The notes: generated by a model from the sequence alone, not told the origin. Shown: positions 9,131 to 18,260, counted from the first letter of the stretch. The stretch: DNA of 64,000 nt from Hyphomicrobiales bacterium (GCA_900469445.1 UBXM01000037.1:100188-164187), one strand, 5' to 3'. Made by a program: numbers and translations.

Positions 9131-10147
9131 ATGAATATTAAAAAGGCAATTGATAAGGTCCCGGGCGGTTTGATGCTCGTGCCGCTCATTCTCGGCGCAC
9201 TTTGCAAGACCTTCTTCCCCTGGGCCGGAAGTTATTTCGGTTCTTTCACCAATGGTCTGATCTCGGGTACCGTGCCGATCCTGGCCGTGTGGTTCTTCTG
9301 CATGGGTACCTCGATCGACCTTCGTGCAACCGGTACGGTGCTGCGCAAGTCGGGTAACCTCGTCGTCGTCAAGACGCTCGTCGCCTGGGGCGCGACCTAT
9401 GTCGCCGCCCAGTTCCTGCCGCTTGAGGGCGTCCAGTCGGGCCTGTTCATCGGTTTCTCGGCTCTCGCCATTTGCGCCGCGATGGACATGACCAATGGTG
9501 GTCTCTACGCCGCGATCATGCAGCAATACGGCACCAAGGAAGAATCGGGTGCCTTCGTTCTGATGTCGATCGAGTCGGGTCCGCTGGTCTCGATGCTCAT
9601 CCTCGGTGCAGCAGGCGTTGCAACCTTCGAACCGCACCTGTTCGTCGGCGCCGTCCTGCCGTTCCTGATCGGCTTCATCCTCGGCAACCTGGACAAGGAC
9701 CTGCGCGCCTTCTTTAAGGGCGGCGTCACCACGCTCATCCCGTTCTTCGGCTTTGCTCTCGGTAACGGTATCGACCTGAACGTCATCGTCCAGACCGGTC
9801 TCGGTGGCATCATTCTCGGCGTGCTCGTCATCGTCGTCACCGGCATCCCGCTGATGCTTGCCGACAAGTTCATCGGTGGTGGCAACGGTACTGCAGGTCT
9901 CGCCGCCTCGTCGGCCGCCGGTGCTGCTGTCGCCAACCCGATGATCATCGCCGAAATGGCCCCGCAGTTTAAGCCTGCCGCCGCTGCCGCCACTTCGCTG
10001 GTTGCTGCCGCTTGCCTGACCACTGCCATCCTGGTCCCGATCCTGACCGGCATGTACGCCAAGTACATGAAGAAGAAGGCCGGTGTGGTCGAAACCGTCG
10101 AGGCCGATACCGCCGACGCGGATGACGCCCTGAAGGCTGCCCACTAA
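9131..10147 (+). CDS. kdgT: 2-Keto-3-deoxygluconate permease
   Basis: 338-residue KDGT-family membrane protein, about ten hydrophobic helices, close in length to E. coli KdgT (327). The characteristic start [16 protein letters not shown] and the [20 protein letters not shown] loop are present. It should carry KDG with protons across the inner membrane. AAGGAGG lies 8-14 bases before the ATG. The C-terminal 20 residues are acidic (EADTADADD). Sits between kdgK and the kduI genes. Confidence 0.93.
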   Translation: MNIKKAIDKVPGGLMLVPLILGALCKTFFPWAGSYFGSFTNGLISGTVPILAVWFFCMGTSIDLRATGTVLRKSGNLVVVKTLVAWGATYVAAQFLPLEGVQSGLFIGFSALAICAAMDMTNGGLYAAIMQQYGTKEESGAFVLMSIESGPLVSMLILGAAGVATFEPHLFVGAVLPFLIGFILGNLDKDLRAFFKGGVTTLIPFFGFALGNGIDLNVIVQTGLGGIILGVLVIVVTGIPLMLADKFIGGGNGTAGLAASSAAGAAVANPMIIAEMAPQFKPAAAAATSLVAAACLTTAILVPILTGMYAKYMKKKAGVVETVEADTADADDALKAAH

Positions 10148-10156
10148 GCTCTGAGC

Positions 10157-10181
10157 GGGGCCGGTGCTCGCCACTGGCCCC
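10157..10181 (+). other. Intergenic hairpin kdgT / yhcH
   Basis: Ten-base stem (10157-10166 with 10172-10181, one G-U pair) and a five-base loop directly after kdgT. No T run follows, so it is more likely an mRNA stability or processing element that sets different levels of kdgT and the downstream genes than a true terminator. Confidence 0.5.
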
Positions 10182-10206
10182 ATCCGGTTCATTCAAGGAA
10201 AAAGTC

Positions 10207-10668
10207 ATGTATCTCAGCAATCTCGCCACGCTCGACCGCGACGCCGCAACCTTGCCTGCGAATATCCAGAAGGGCCTCAAGTTTCTGGCCGAAACGGATA
10301 TCGCCGCATTGCCCGCCGGACGTGTCGATATCGAAGGCGATACCATCTTCGCCCTGATCCAGGATTACGACACGGCCCCCAAGGCAGAGAAGCGTCCGGA
10401 ATCCCACGCCCGCTACATCGACATCCAGTATGTCTTCAGCGGTCGCGAGATCATCGGTTATGCACCGCTTGCCGCAGAGTACACGGTCGAGGAAGACCTG
10501 TTCGAGAGCAAGGACGTCAAGTTCTACTCCAAGGTCACCGACGAGACCGATCTTCTTCTCGGAGCCGGCGCCTATGCCGTCTTCTATCCCACCGACATTC
10601 ATCGTCCCGGCTGTGCCGCCGAGGCACAGGTCAAGGTACGCAAGGTCGTTATCAAGCTTCTCGCCTGA
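10207..10668 (+). CDS. YhcH/YjgK/YiaL (EbgC-like) cupin protein
   Basis: 153-residue member of the YhcH/YjgK/YiaL family (DUF386), a beta-sandwich fold related to the E. coli EbgC subunit. Family members are found in sialic acid, gulonate and uronate operons and are thought to act on sugar anomers or open-chain sugars; the exact reaction is mostly unproven. The family pattern SHARYIDIQYVFSGREIIGYAP and the late FYPTDIHRPG, with its conserved Asp and His, are intact. AAGGA precedes the ATG by nine bases. Its place between kdgT and kduI suggests a helper step on unsaturated uronate or its open-chain forms (inference). Confidence 0.85.
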   Translation: MYLSNLATLDRDAATLPANIQKGLKFLAETDIAALPAGRVDIEGDTIFALIQDYDTAPKAEKRPESHARYIDIQYVFSGREIIGYAPLAAEYTVEEDLFESKDVKFYSKVTDETDLLLGAGAYAVFYPTDIHRPGCAAEAQVKVRKVVIKLLA

Positions 10669-10714
10669 TAGACCGCAATCGTACACATCCCATCATACTT
10701 AGAGGAGTAATATC

Positions 10715-11557
10715 ATGGACATCCGCTATTCGGCCAACCAGAAGGACTTCAAGCGCTACACGACCGAGGAAACGCGCGCCGAATTCCTGATCGAAAAGGT
10801 TTTCGCCGATGACGAGATCGTCGCCACCTACAGCCACGTCGACCGCATGGTCGTGTTCGGCTGCAAGCCGGTAAACGAAGCCGTTCCGCTCGACAAGGGC
10901 ATCGACTGCATGAAGAATTTCGGCACGAATTACGTGCTGGAGCGCCGTGAACTCGGCATCTTCAACCTTGGCGGCGAAGGTTCGGTCGAGGTCGATGGCG
11001 AGATCTACAATCTTACCTTCAAGGATTGCCTCTACGTCACCAAGGGCCACAAGTCGGTCGTCTTCAAGAGCAAGGACAAGGCCAATCCTGCCAAGTTCTA
11101 CATGATCTCGGCTCCGGCCCACAAGGTCTGCAAGACGACCTTCCTGTCGATCAACGATGCCCAGAAGAAGCCGGTCGGCGACAATGCCACCGCCAACAAG
11201 CGCGTCATCAACCAGTTCATCCACCCGGACGTCCTGGAGACCTGCCAGCTGTCGATGGGCCTGACCGAACTCGATCCGGGCAATGTCTGGAACACGATGC
11301 CGGCTCACACCCATGAGCGCCGCTCGGAAATCTACTACTACTTCAACATCGCCGAAAATCAGGCGGTCTTCCACATGATGGGTGAAGGCGACGAGACCCG
11401 CCATATCCTGGTGCAGAACGATCAGGCCGTCATCTCGCCGTCGTGGTCGATCCATGCCGGTTGCGGCACTGCGAACTACACGTTCATCTGGGCCATGTGC
11501 GGCGAAAACCTGACCTTCGACGACATGGACCACATCGCCATCAGCGACCTGCGCTAA
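10715..11557 (+). CDS. kduI: 5-Dehydro-4-deoxy-D-glucuronate isomerase
   Basis: 280-residue bicupin (E. coli KduI 278). Isomerises 4-deoxy-L-threo-5-hexosulose uronate, the open form of the unsaturated sugar released from pectin or glycosaminoglycans, to 3-deoxy-D-glycero-2,5-hexodiulosonate. Landmark segments are RRELGIFNLGG, the metal-binding block NTMPAHTHERRSEIYYYF (two His and a Glu) and QAVISPSWSIHAGCGTANYTFIWAMCGEN. AGAGGAG precedes the ATG. The next gene supplies the reductase, separated by a hairpin. Confidence 0.96.
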   Translation: MDIRYSANQKDFKRYTTEETRAEFLIEKVFADDEIVATYSHVDRMVVFGCKPVNEAVPLDKGIDCMKNFGTNYVLERRELGIFNLGGEGSVEVDGEIYNLTFKDCLYVTKGHKSVVFKSKDKANPAKFYMISAPAHKVCKTTFLSINDAQKKPVGDNATANKRVINQFIHPDVLETCQLSMGLTELDPGNVWNTMPAHTHERRSEIYYYFNIAENQAVFHMMGEGDETRHILVQNDQAVISPSWSIHAGCGTANYTFIWAMCGENLTFDDMDHIAISDLR

Positions 11558-11568
11558 GTCGGTCCACC

Positions 11569-11600
11569 TCGGAGCGGCAATCATATGCCGCTCCGATTTC
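11569..11600 (+). terminator. Strong hairpin with T-rich tail after kduI
   Basis: Eleven-base perfect stem (11569-11579 with 11586-11596), six-base loop, followed by TTTC TTTC. Looks like an intrinsic terminator, yet the functionally linked kduD-like gene begins only 30 bases later, so it is probably partial or an attenuator. Confidence 0.65.
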
Positions 11601-11627
11601 TTTCAATATAGGCAAGGATTTAAGATA

Positions 11628-12413
11628 TTGAGTTACGCAGACAGCTTTTCACTCAAGGGTAAGGTCGCGCTGGTTACCGGTGCGTCCTACGGTATCGGTT
11701 TCGCACTTGCCAGCGCACTCGCTGAAGCCGGCGCGACGATCGCCTTCAACGACATCAACGAAGATTTCCTGAAAAAGGGTCTCGAAGCCTACAAGGCTGC
11801 CGGCATCGACGCCAAGGGCTACATCTGCGACGTGACCGATGAACCGGGCGTTCAGAAGATGATCGCCGAGATCGAAAAGGACCTCGGTTCGGTCGACATC
11901 CTGGTCAACAATGCCGGCATCATCAAGCGCGTGCCGATGCATGAAATGGACGTCAAGGACTTCCGCCAGGTCATCGACATCGACCTGACCGCTCCGTTCA
12001 TCCTCGCCAAGGCCGTCATTCCCGGCATGATCAAGCGCGGCGGTGGCAAGATCATCAACATCTGCTCGATGATGAGCGAACTCGGCCGCGAAACCGTGTC
12101 GGCTTATGCGGCTGCCAAGGGCGGTCTGAAGATGCTGACCCGCAACATCGCTTCGGAATACGGTTCGCAGAACATCCAGTGCAACGGTATCGGCCCGGGT
12201 TACATCGAAACGCCGCAGACCGCGCCGCTGCGCGAGCCGGGCCATCCGTTCAACTCCTTCATCCTGGCCAAGACGCCGGCAAACCGTTGGGGCACGACGC
12301 AGGATCTCAAGGGACCGGCTGTGTTCCTCGCCTCTTCGGCATCCGATTTCGTCAACGGTCACGTTCTCTATGTCGACGGCGGTATCCTCGCCTATATCGG
12401 CAAGCAGCCCTGA
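11628..12413 (+). CDS. kduD: KduD-like short-chain dehydrogenase (diketo-uronate reductase)
   Basis: 261-residue classical SDR. Cofactor motif TGASYGIG (residues about 18-25), NNAG, and catalytic Ser/Tyr/Lys in CSMMSELGRETVSAYAAAKGG are all present; C-terminal VDGGILAYIG. Similarity in style to gluconate 5-dehydrogenase (IdnO) and to KduD; next to kduI the expected reaction is reduction of 3-deoxy-D-glycero-2,5-hexodiulosonate to KDG. The start codon is TTG at 11628 with AAGGAT eight bases upstream, in line with the first fold strand. Cofactor preference cannot be read reliably, though Asp at the end of beta-2 (FNDIN) favours NAD. Confidence 0.85.
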   Translation: MSYADSFSLKGKVALVTGASYGIGFALASALAEAGATIAFNDINEDFLKKGLEAYKAAGIDAKGYICDVTDEPGVQKMIAEIEKDLGSVDILVNNAGIIKRVPMHEMDVKDFRQVIDIDLTAPFILAKAVIPGMIKRGGGKIINICSMMSELGRETVSAYAAAKGGLKMLTRNIASEYGSQNIQCNGIGPGYIETPQTAPLREPGHPFNSFILAKTPANRWGTTQDLKGPAVFLASSASDFVNGHVLYVDGGILAYIGKQP

Positions 12414-12451
12414 TCCCGTTCGGCGCTCTCTGCGCCGGATATCTACCAAGC

Positions 12452-12486
12452 GAAACGCCGTCCGTAGTTTCTACGGGCGGCGTTTC
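12452..12486. terminator. Bidirectional hairpin between kduD and lrp-like gene
   Basis: Sixteen-base stem with a single G-U pair (12452-12467 with 12471-12486) and a TTT loop, located between the convergent ends of two genes. No T tract on either side, but stem stability is high. Confidence 0.6.
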
Positions 12487-12504
12487 CGCATTCGGGCTGA
12501 GAAT

Positions 12505-12963
12505 TCAGCGGCTCTTTTTGCTCCGGGTCATCAGGACATTGCGGATCGAAAAGCTCGAATGAATACGCAACACGCCGGGCAGGGCAGACAGGATCTCCTT
12601 GTGGATGCGTTCGAATTCACCGGCATTGGCGACTTCGACGCGCAACAGGTAATCCGAGCCGCCGGTCATCAGAAAACATTCCCGTATCTCCGGGTATTTG
12701 CGCACGGCCGCTTCGAAGCGGTTGAGATATTCCTCCGTCTGTCGTTCCAGCGTGATGTTGATGATGACCGCGATGCCGTTCTGATCGTTGTCGACCAGCG
12801 CCGTGTAACCTCGGATGACGCCTGCTTCTTCCAGCAGCCTGATGCGGCGCAGACAGGCCGATGGCGAGAGACCGACTTCGGCAGCGAGTGCTGCATTGCT
12901 GGTGCGCGCGTTGAGCCGCAGGAGGCGAAGCAGGTTGCGGTCAACGGCATCAAGCGTGGCCAT
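12505..12963 (-). CDS. Lrp/AsnC-family transcription regulator
   Basis: 152 residues. N-terminal helix-turn-helix (about 20-50, RTSNAALAAEVGLSPSACLRRI) followed by the RAM/AsnC effector domain (about 65-145, with the KYPEIRECFLMTGGSDYLLRV core). Such proteins form octamers that respond to amino acids. It is divergent from dadA with a 300-base gap, so it most likely controls the D-amino acid dehydrogenase gene, comparable to other Lrp-type dad regulators; its own ligand (alanine or another amino acid) is inference. Confidence 0.9.
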   Translation of the reverse strand: MATLDAVDRNLLRLLRLNARTSNAALAAEVGLSPSACLRRIRLLEEAGVIRGYTALVDNDQNGIAVIINITLERQTEEYLNRFEAAVRKYPEIRECFLMTGGSDYLLRVEVANAGEFERIHKEILSALPGVLRIHSSFSIRNVLMTRSKKSR

Positions 12964-13263
12964 GCAGATTCTTTCAAAAAATCGCAGATGATTTCTAGTT
13001 TGGCTTAACTGCGCAACAACCTGTCACTTATTGGCGGGAAGTTCCACGATTATTTCATTATGCTTTTCTCAAAAAGAGGGGTGTGAATGAACGAAAGAAT
13101 GGCCGTTTGGGCGATGGGGCAGATCATGCCGTCGTCTGCGATCCCGATGACCGGTCTTGCGCAGGTGGTCAGAAAGATCTCCTATGAGATCCTGGCCAGT
13201 CTCTGACGTCGTTACGCACGCATGCATGTTTAGAACTTGAGTACGTAGAAATCGGGAAAGTCC
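12964..13263. promoter_or_regulatory. Divergent region lrp-like / dadA
   Basis: 300-base gap. Contains a perfect palindrome GATCTC-CTAT-GAGATC at 13176-13191, within 75 bases of the dadA start, that may be an Lrp-type operator, plus an AT-rich stretch (13035-13075) suitable for a promoter and the small frame listed separately. Confidence 0.4.
13087..13206 (+). CDS. Possible 39-residue ORF upstream of dadA
   Basis: ATG at 13087, stop at 13204-13206, preceded by AGAGGGG at usable spacing. The product starts MNERMAVWAMGQIMPSSAIP and has no recognised domain. It spans the GATCTC palindrome, so it could equally be non-coding promoter DNA. Listed only because of the ribosome site. Confidence 0.2.
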   Translation: MNERMAVWAMGQIMPSSAIPMTGLAQVVRKISYEILASL

Positions 13264-14514
13264 ATGAAAGTCATCGTTCTCGGGGCCGGCGTCGTCGGCG
13301 TAACCTCCGCCTATCAGCTGGCCAGGGCCGGCCATGAGGTGACGGTCGTCGACCGCCAGGAAGGGCCGGCGCTGGAAACCAGCTTTGCCAATGCCGGCGA
13401 GGTTTCCTTCGGCTACTGCTCGCCATGGGCAGCACCCGGCATTCCGTTAAAGGCAATGAAATGGCTGTTCATGGAACATGCGCCGTTGATCCTGCGCCCC
13501 AAGATGGACACCGCCATGCTCTCGTGGATGGCGCAGATGCTGCGGAATTGCACCTCGCAGCGTTACGCGCTCAACAAGAGCCGCATGCTGAGGATCGCCG
13601 ACTATGCACGTGTATCGCTTGCGGACGTCCGCAACGAGACCGGCATCGCCTATGACGAACGCATGCAGGGCACGCTTCAGCTGTTCCGCACCCAGCAGCA
13701 GCTCGATGCGTCCGCCAAGGACGTGAAGGCGCTTGCCGCTGACGGTGTTCCTTATGAAGTGCTCGATCCGGAAGGCTGCATCCGCGTCGAGCCGGCGCTC
13801 AGGCATGTGCGCGAAAAGATCGTCGGCGGCCTGCTGACGCCGAAGGACGAGACGGGTGACTGCTTCAAGTTCACCAATGCGCTGGCACTGAAGGCCGCCG
13901 AACTTGGCGTAACCTTCGTCTACGGCACCAATATCAAGGCTCTCGATGTCGAGGGGGGCACTGTGCGCGGTGTCGTGACGGACCGCGAAACGCTGCGTGC
14001 CGATGCCGTCGTCGTTGCGCTCGGCAGTTATTCACCCCTGCTGGTCAAGCAATTCGACATCAAGCTGCCGGTCTATCCGGTCAAGGGCTATTCTCTCACC
14101 ATTCCGATCGTCGATGCATCGCGCGCGCCGGAATCGACCGTCATGGACGAGACCTACAAGATCGCCATCACCCGGCTTGGCGACCGCATCCGCGTTGGCG
14201 GCATGGCGGAGATTTCCGGTTACACGAACGATCTCGGCCAGAAGCGGCGTGCGACGCTCGAACATTCCGTTACCGACCTCTTCCCCGGCGGCGACATCGG
14301 CAAAGCGGATTTCTGGTCCGGCCTTCGCCCGATGACGCCGGACGGTACGCCGGTGATAGGCCCCACCAAGGTGAAGGGCCTGTTCCTCAATACCGGTCAC
14401 GGCACACTCGGCTGGACGATGAGCTGTGGCTCCGCGAAGCTGATCAGTGATCTGGTCAGCGGCCGCAAGCCGGAGATCGACGCAACCGACCTTGCAGTCT
14501 CGCGCTACGCCTGA
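13264..14514 (+). CDS. dadA: D-amino acid dehydrogenase, small subunit
   Basis: 416-residue DAO-family flavoprotein (E. coli DadA 432). Oxidises D-alanine and other D-amino acids to 2-oxo acids and ammonia, passing electrons to the respiratory chain at the inner membrane. FAD-binding [21 protein letters not shown] begins at residue 3; the second FAD region near the C-terminus reads [17 protein letters not shown] and [16 protein letters not shown], typical of DadA. No alanine racemase (dadX) follows. Divergent Lrp-type regulator. Weak GGAAAG ribosome site. Confidence 0.94.
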   Translation: MKVIVLGAGVVGVTSAYQLARAGHEVTVVDRQEGPALETSFANAGEVSFGYCSPWAAPGIPLKAMKWLFMEHAPLILRPKMDTAMLSWMAQMLRNCTSQRYALNKSRMLRIADYARVSLADVRNETGIAYDERMQGTLQLFRTQQQLDASAKDVKALAADGVPYEVLDPEGCIRVEPALRHVREKIVGGLLTPKDETGDCFKFTNALALKAAELGVTFVYGTNIKALDVEGGTVRGVVTDRETLRADAVVVALGSYSPLLVKQFDIKLPVYPVKGYSLTIPIVDASRAPESTVMDETYKIAITRLGDRIRVGGMAEISGYTNDLGQKRRATLEHSVTDLFPGGDIGKADFWSGLRPMTPDGTPVIGPTKVKGLFLNTGHGTLGWTMSCGSAKLISDLVSGRKPEIDATDLAVSRYA

Positions 14515-14527
14515 CACCCCTGCCTCG

Positions 14528-14562
14528 ACCCGCCGCGGGCACAACCAGCTCGTGGCGGGTTT
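14528..14562 (+). terminator. Terminator-like hairpin after dadA
   Basis: ACCCGCC (14528-14534) pairs with GGCGGGT (14554-14560), followed by TT; large loop that can pair further. Confidence 0.5.
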
Positions 14563-14697
14563 ATGACTTTCCTATTTCTTCGTTCTGCCGCTCCAATCGA
14601 ATGCCTATGGGGTGCTCGCTACCTTGTCACAGGGCATCGCATCCGATGTCCGTTCCGCAGCCGTTGCCGCGGGGCTTCGATCGACAAGGAGTGACCC

Positions 14698-14901
14698 ATG
14701 TATGGTCGTTTGGGCAGTATCTATCTTCTCCACCTTACCGAGGCCGGCGCACAGCGCCGCAGGCTGACACCGGCTTATCCGGATGTTCATCGTGCCGGTA
14801 GCGCCGCAGCCGGCATGAGCCTTGTGATGTGCTTCCGCCTTGCCGCGGTTCTCGGCGCGGGCTTTTGCGCCATTGCGGCGCTGGCCATGATGGTTGGTTG
14901 A
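14698..14901 (+). CDS. Small membrane protein upstream of kdpD
   Basis: 67 residues with AAGGAGTGACCC directly before the ATG. The N-terminal part is basic and soluble, the C-terminal 25 residues (from GMSLVMCF to MMVG) form one hydrophobic helix. No family recognised. It starts a run of three small genes with 7-11 base gaps that leads into kdpD, occupying the place where kdpFABC would be found. It may be KdpF-like only in size; there is no sequence support for that. Confidence 0.55.
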   Translation: MYGRLGSIYLLHLTEAGAQRRRLTPAYPDVHRAGSAAAGMSLVMCFRLAAVLGAGFCAIAALAMMVG

Positions 14902-14912
14902 GGAGCGGGACG

Positions 14913-15191
14913 ATGGGAAAGCTTGCAATGACCGACCGGGAGCCTCCCGCCATCGGTATTCGTTTTACCGTGGGCCGCGATGTGAGCGGTCGCTGGATCG
15001 TCAATGATACCGAGGGCAAGATCGGCGGGCTTTTTACCGATCGCGCTTCGGCTGTTCATTTCGCCATGTTCGAAAGCGACCATATGCCCGGCGCCGTCTG
15101 GTGCCTGCCGGAGCATGTGACATTGAGCCTCGGTGAGGCGTTCGATGGTGCCCGCGTGACCGCCAGGACACGTGTTGCGGGCCGCGGGTGA
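14913..15191 (+). CDS. Small soluble protein, DUF2188-like
   Basis: 92 residues from the ATG at 14913 (GGAGCGGG upstream; the frame is open further but overlaps the previous gene). The central part GRWIVNDTEGKIGGLFTDRASAVHFAMFE has the look of DUF2188-type modules (G-x-W-x-V followed by an acidic turn and F-x-(T/S)-x-x-x-A). Function unknown. Eleven bases after the preceding small gene and seven bases before the next, so operon membership is likely. Confidence 0.55.
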   Translation: MGKLAMTDREPPAIGIRFTVGRDVSGRWIVNDTEGKIGGLFTDRASAVHFAMFESDHMPGAVWCLPEHVTLSLGEAFDGARVTARTRVAGRG

Positions 15192-15198
15192 GGCCGTG

Positions 15199-15465
15199 AT
15201 GTTCAAGCCGCTTCATTATCTCAGGATGCATGTCTATCCACGCGGACAATCATTCTCACAACCCGGCGACGTGCGTCCCGGCATGTCGGGAACCGTTCTC
15301 GGCATGGTGATCGTCATGCTCATGGTCATCCTATATGCCTATATCCTGACACTCGTCTCAGCCCGCGGTCTGCAGGGGCTGCAGCTTCAGCCCGAGGCAC
15401 CGGGTGTCGTAAACCTCATGCAATCTGAAAGTGGCAGTTCACTCAGCGCTGAACATGGTGCTTGA
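15199..15465 (+). CDS. Small single-pass membrane protein
   Basis: 88 residues from ATG 15199, seven bases after the previous stop. A 35-residue basic, Pro/Gly-rich N-terminus is followed by one strong transmembrane helix (MSGTVLGMVIVMLMVILYAY, residues about 34-55) and a short polar tail. No family recognised. Position immediately before kdpD suggests a membrane partner of the sensor kinase (inference). Confidence 0.55.
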   Translation: MFKPLHYLRMHVYPRGQSFSQPGDVRPGMSGTVLGMVIVMLMVILYAYILTLVSARGLQGLQLQPEAPGVVNLMQSESGSSLSAEHGA

Positions 15466-15502
15466 CGCGACGTGCGTGAGAATTGAAATGCAATTGAACG
15501 AA

Positions 15503-15534
15503 GCTGCAGCGGCCGGAGCACTGGCCGCTGCAGC
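15503..15534 (+). terminator. Perfect 12-base stem-loop before kdpD
   Basis: GCTGCAGCGGCC (15503-15514) pairs with its exact complement at 15523-15534 around an eight-base loop, 17 bases before the kdpD start. No T run follows. It may separate expression of the small genes from kdpDE or mask the ribosome site. Confidence 0.55.
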
Positions 15535-15551
15535 CTCTGCTTGACAGGTAG

Positions 15552-18260
15552 ATGATGCCCGACGATCGTCGAGACACGGAAAACAGGCCTTCCCCGGATG
15601 CGCTCTTGCAGCGAGCCGAACAGGAAGCGCGGGGGCGGCTGAAGATTTTTCTCGGCGCGGCACCCGGCGTCGGCAAGACCTATGAGATGCTGATGTCCGG
15701 CCGTGCGCGGCAGGCTGATGGCATTGATGTGGTGATCGGCGTGGTCGAAACCCATGGCCGCAAGGAGACCGAGGCGCTCACTGAAGGGTTCGAGATCATC
15801 CCGCGGCAGAGGATCGCCTATCGCGGCCAGAGCCTCGAAGAGATGGATCTCGATGCCATTCTCGCCCGCCGACCGGCGCTTGTTCTGGTCGATGAACTTG
15901 CCCATACGAATGCAAGCGGCAGCCGTCACCCGAAACGCTACATGGATGTGCAGGAGCTTCTGGCGCAGGGGATCGACGTCTATTCGACACTCAATATCCA
16001 GCATGTCGAGAGCCTGAACGACGTTGTGGCGCAGATCACCCGCATCCGGGTGCGCGAGACGGTGCCGGACCTGATCATCGATCGCGCCGACGATGTCGAG
16101 ATCATCGACATCACGCCCGACGATCTGATCAAGCGTCTCAACGATGGCAAGGTCTATATGCCGAAGACGGCGCGACGGGCGATCGAGAACTATTTTTCGC
16201 CGGGCAATCTGACGGCCCTGCGCGAGCTGGCGCTGCGGCGCACCGCCCAGCGGGTCGATGAGCAATTGCTCAACCACATGCAGGCAAATGCGATCTCCGG
16301 CCCATGGGCGGCGGGTGAGCGACTGCTGGTCTGTATCGATCATGGCCGCAATGGTGCAAGTCTGGTGCGTTACGCCCGAAGGCAGGCCGACCGGCTGCGC
16401 GCGCCCTGGGCTGTGCTGCATCTCGATACACCGCAGGATGCAACCCTGCCGGAGGAAGACAAGGACAGGCTTGCAGCCAATATGCGGCTTGCCCAGCAGC
16501 TCGGTGCCGAAACGGTGACGCTGCCGGGGCTTGTCCCATCGCGCGAAATCATCGCTTATGCCAATGCCAACAACTTCACCCATATCGTCGTCGGCCGGCC
16601 GGCAAAACCGCGCTGGCGACAGGTGTGGCAGGGGTCGGTCACGCATGATCTGATCCGGTATGCCGGCGATATCAGCGTCCATGTGATTTCGGGCGATGTG
16701 AAAGACGGTGAGCCGGAGCGGGGCGTGAAGGTCGCGCAGCCGTCAAAGCCCTTTCGACTGAAGCATTACCTCCAGAGCGCCGCCTTCGTGGCACTTGCCA
16801 TTGCGGTCGGTGTGGCGCTCGACCAGACGCTCGACGTTCGCAACCTGGCCCTGGTTTTCCTGATGTCGGTTCTGGCATCGGCGGTGCGCGGCGGGCTTGG
16901 ACCTGGCCTGTTCGCCTCGCTGCTTGGCGCGATCTCGTTCAACTTCTTCTTTCTCGAGCCACGCTACACATTCACGGTGCGGGATCCGGAAAGCGTCATC
17001 GCGCTGCTTTTCTATCTCGGCGTGGCGCTTGTCGCTTCCAACCTGACGGCGGCGGTGCAGCGGCAGGCGGCGGCGGCGCGACAAAGGGCGCGGACGACCG
17101 AAGATCTCTATCTGTTTTCCAAGAAACTTGCCGGCACAGGAACGCTGGACGACGTTTTGTGGGCAACGGCCTTCCAGATCGCCTCGATGCTGAAGGTGCG
17201 CGTCGTCATCCTGTTGCCGGAAAACGGCACGATTGCCGTCAAGGCGGGATACCCGCCGGACGATACTCTGGTGGATGCCGATATCGCGGCGGCCAAATGG
17301 GCGTGGGAGCATAATCGCCCCGCAGGCCGCGCCGCCGATACGCTGCCGGGTGCGAAGCGTCTTTACCTGCCGCTGCGTACGGGGCGCGAAGCCGTCGGCG
17401 TCATCGGTCTCGACAATGACCGGCAGGGACCGCTGCTGACGCCCGAACAGCAACGTCTTTTCAATGCGCTGGCCGATCAGGCGGCGCTTGCCATCGAGCG
17501 GGTGCAGCTGGTGTCGGATGTCGACAAGGCCAAGCTCGCCGCCGAGACAGACCGGTTGCGGACGGCGCTCCTGACTTCGATCAGCCATGACCTGAAGACG
17601 CCGCTTGCGGCGATCATGGGGTCGGCCGACATGCTGAAGGATCTCGGACCGCAATTGCCGGAGGAAACGCGGCACGAGCTGCTTGCCACCGTCATCGACG
17701 AATCCGAGCGGCTCAATCGCTTCATCGTCAACCTTCTGGACATGACACGGCTGGGTTCGGGGGCGATGCAGCCGAATTACGCTTTCCATTTCGCCGGCGA
17801 CATGGTCGGGACCGCGCTCAGCCGCGCCGCAAAGATTGCCGCGGGCCACAGGATGGACGTCGGTATCCCGGCCGATCTGCCGATGCTGAAGGTCGATCCG
17901 GTTCTGTTCGAGCAGGTGCTGTTCAATCTCATCGACAACGCCGCAAAATATGCACCGGAAGGAACGGTCATCGACATCCGCGGTCGACGGGACGGCAATG
18001 TCGTTCTGCTTTCGGTGATGGATGAGGGGCCGGGCGTGCCGTCGCAGGATCTGGAACGTATCTTCGACAGCTTTTACCGGGTTCGCAAAAGCGACCAGGT
18101 TCGGGCGGGCACGGGGCTCGGGCTTGCCATCTGCCGCGGTTTCGTCGAAGCCATGGGCGGCACGATCCGCGCCGACAATCGCTCCGATCGCAGCGGGGCG
18201 ATCTTCACGATCAAAATGCCGGTTCCGGCGGAAATGCCCATTCTGGGAGACGAACAATGA
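15552..18260 (+). CDS. kdpD: KdpD-type osmosensitive K+ sensor histidine kinase
   Basis: 902 residues (E. coli 894), full domain order: KdpD domain with Walker A GAAPGVGKT (residues 35-43) and a Walker-B-like LVLVDELAHTNA; USP domain (about 250-370); DUF4118 with four membrane helices (about 400-505); GAF (about 525-650); HisKA with phospho-His679 in SISHDLKTPLAAI; HATPase with NLIDNAAKYAPEG and GTGLGLAICRG. Phosphorylates KdpE in response to low K+ or osmotic upshift. Its partner kdpE overlaps it by four bases. The usual upstream kdpFABC pump genes are absent; three small genes are there instead. ATG at 15555 is an alternative start. Confidence 0.95.
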   Translation: MMPDDRRDTENRPSPDALLQRAEQEARGRLKIFLGAAPGVGKTYEMLMSGRARQADGIDVVIGVVETHGRKETEALTEGFEIIPRQRIAYRGQSLEEMDLDAILARRPALVLVDELAHTNASGSRHPKRYMDVQELLAQGIDVYSTLNIQHVESLNDVVAQITRIRVRETVPDLIIDRADDVEIIDITPDDLIKRLNDGKVYMPKTARRAIENYFSPGNLTALRELALRRTAQRVDEQLLNHMQANAISGPWAAGERLLVCIDHGRNGASLVRYARRQADRLRAPWAVLHLDTPQDATLPEEDKDRLAANMRLAQQLGAETVTLPGLVPSREIIAYANANNFTHIVVGRPAKPRWRQVWQGSVTHDLIRYAGDISVHVISGDVKDGEPERGVKVAQPSKPFRLKHYLQSAAFVALAIAVGVALDQTLDVRNLALVFLMSVLASAVRGGLGPGLFASLLGAISFNFFFLEPRYTFTVRDPESVIALLFYLGVALVASNLTAAVQRQAAAARQRARTTEDLYLFSKKLAGTGTLDDVLWATAFQIASMLKVRVVILLPENGTIAVKAGYPPDDTLVDADIAAAKWAWEHNRPAGRAADTLPGAKRLYLPLRTGREAVGVIGLDNDRQGPLLTPEQQRLFNALADQAALAIERVQLVSDVDKAKLAAETDRLRTALLTSISHDLKTPLAAIMGSADMLKDLGPQLPEETRHELLATVIDESERLNRFIVNLLDMTRLGSGAMQPNYAFHFAGDMVGTALSRAAKIAAGHRMDVGIPADLPMLKVDPVLFEQVLFNLIDNAAKYAPEGTVIDIRGRRDGNVVLLSVMDEGPGVPSQDLERIFDSFYRVRKSDQVRAGTGLGLAICRGFVEAMGGTIRADNRSDRSGAIFTIKMPVPAEMPILGDEQ

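Noticed and set aside
14601-14801. 66-codon open frame overlapping the first small gene before kdpD
   Set aside because: No ribosome site; overlaps the better-supported gene at 14698-14901 in another frame.
14698-15465. The three small genes as kdpF, kdpB or kdpC remnants
   Set aside because: None shows DKTGT, the KdpA filter or KdpC signatures; they are intact short genes, not decayed pump subunits.
16743-18257. 504-codon open frame opposite kdpD
   Set aside because: Antisense shadow rich in Arg and His; kdpD is the real gene.
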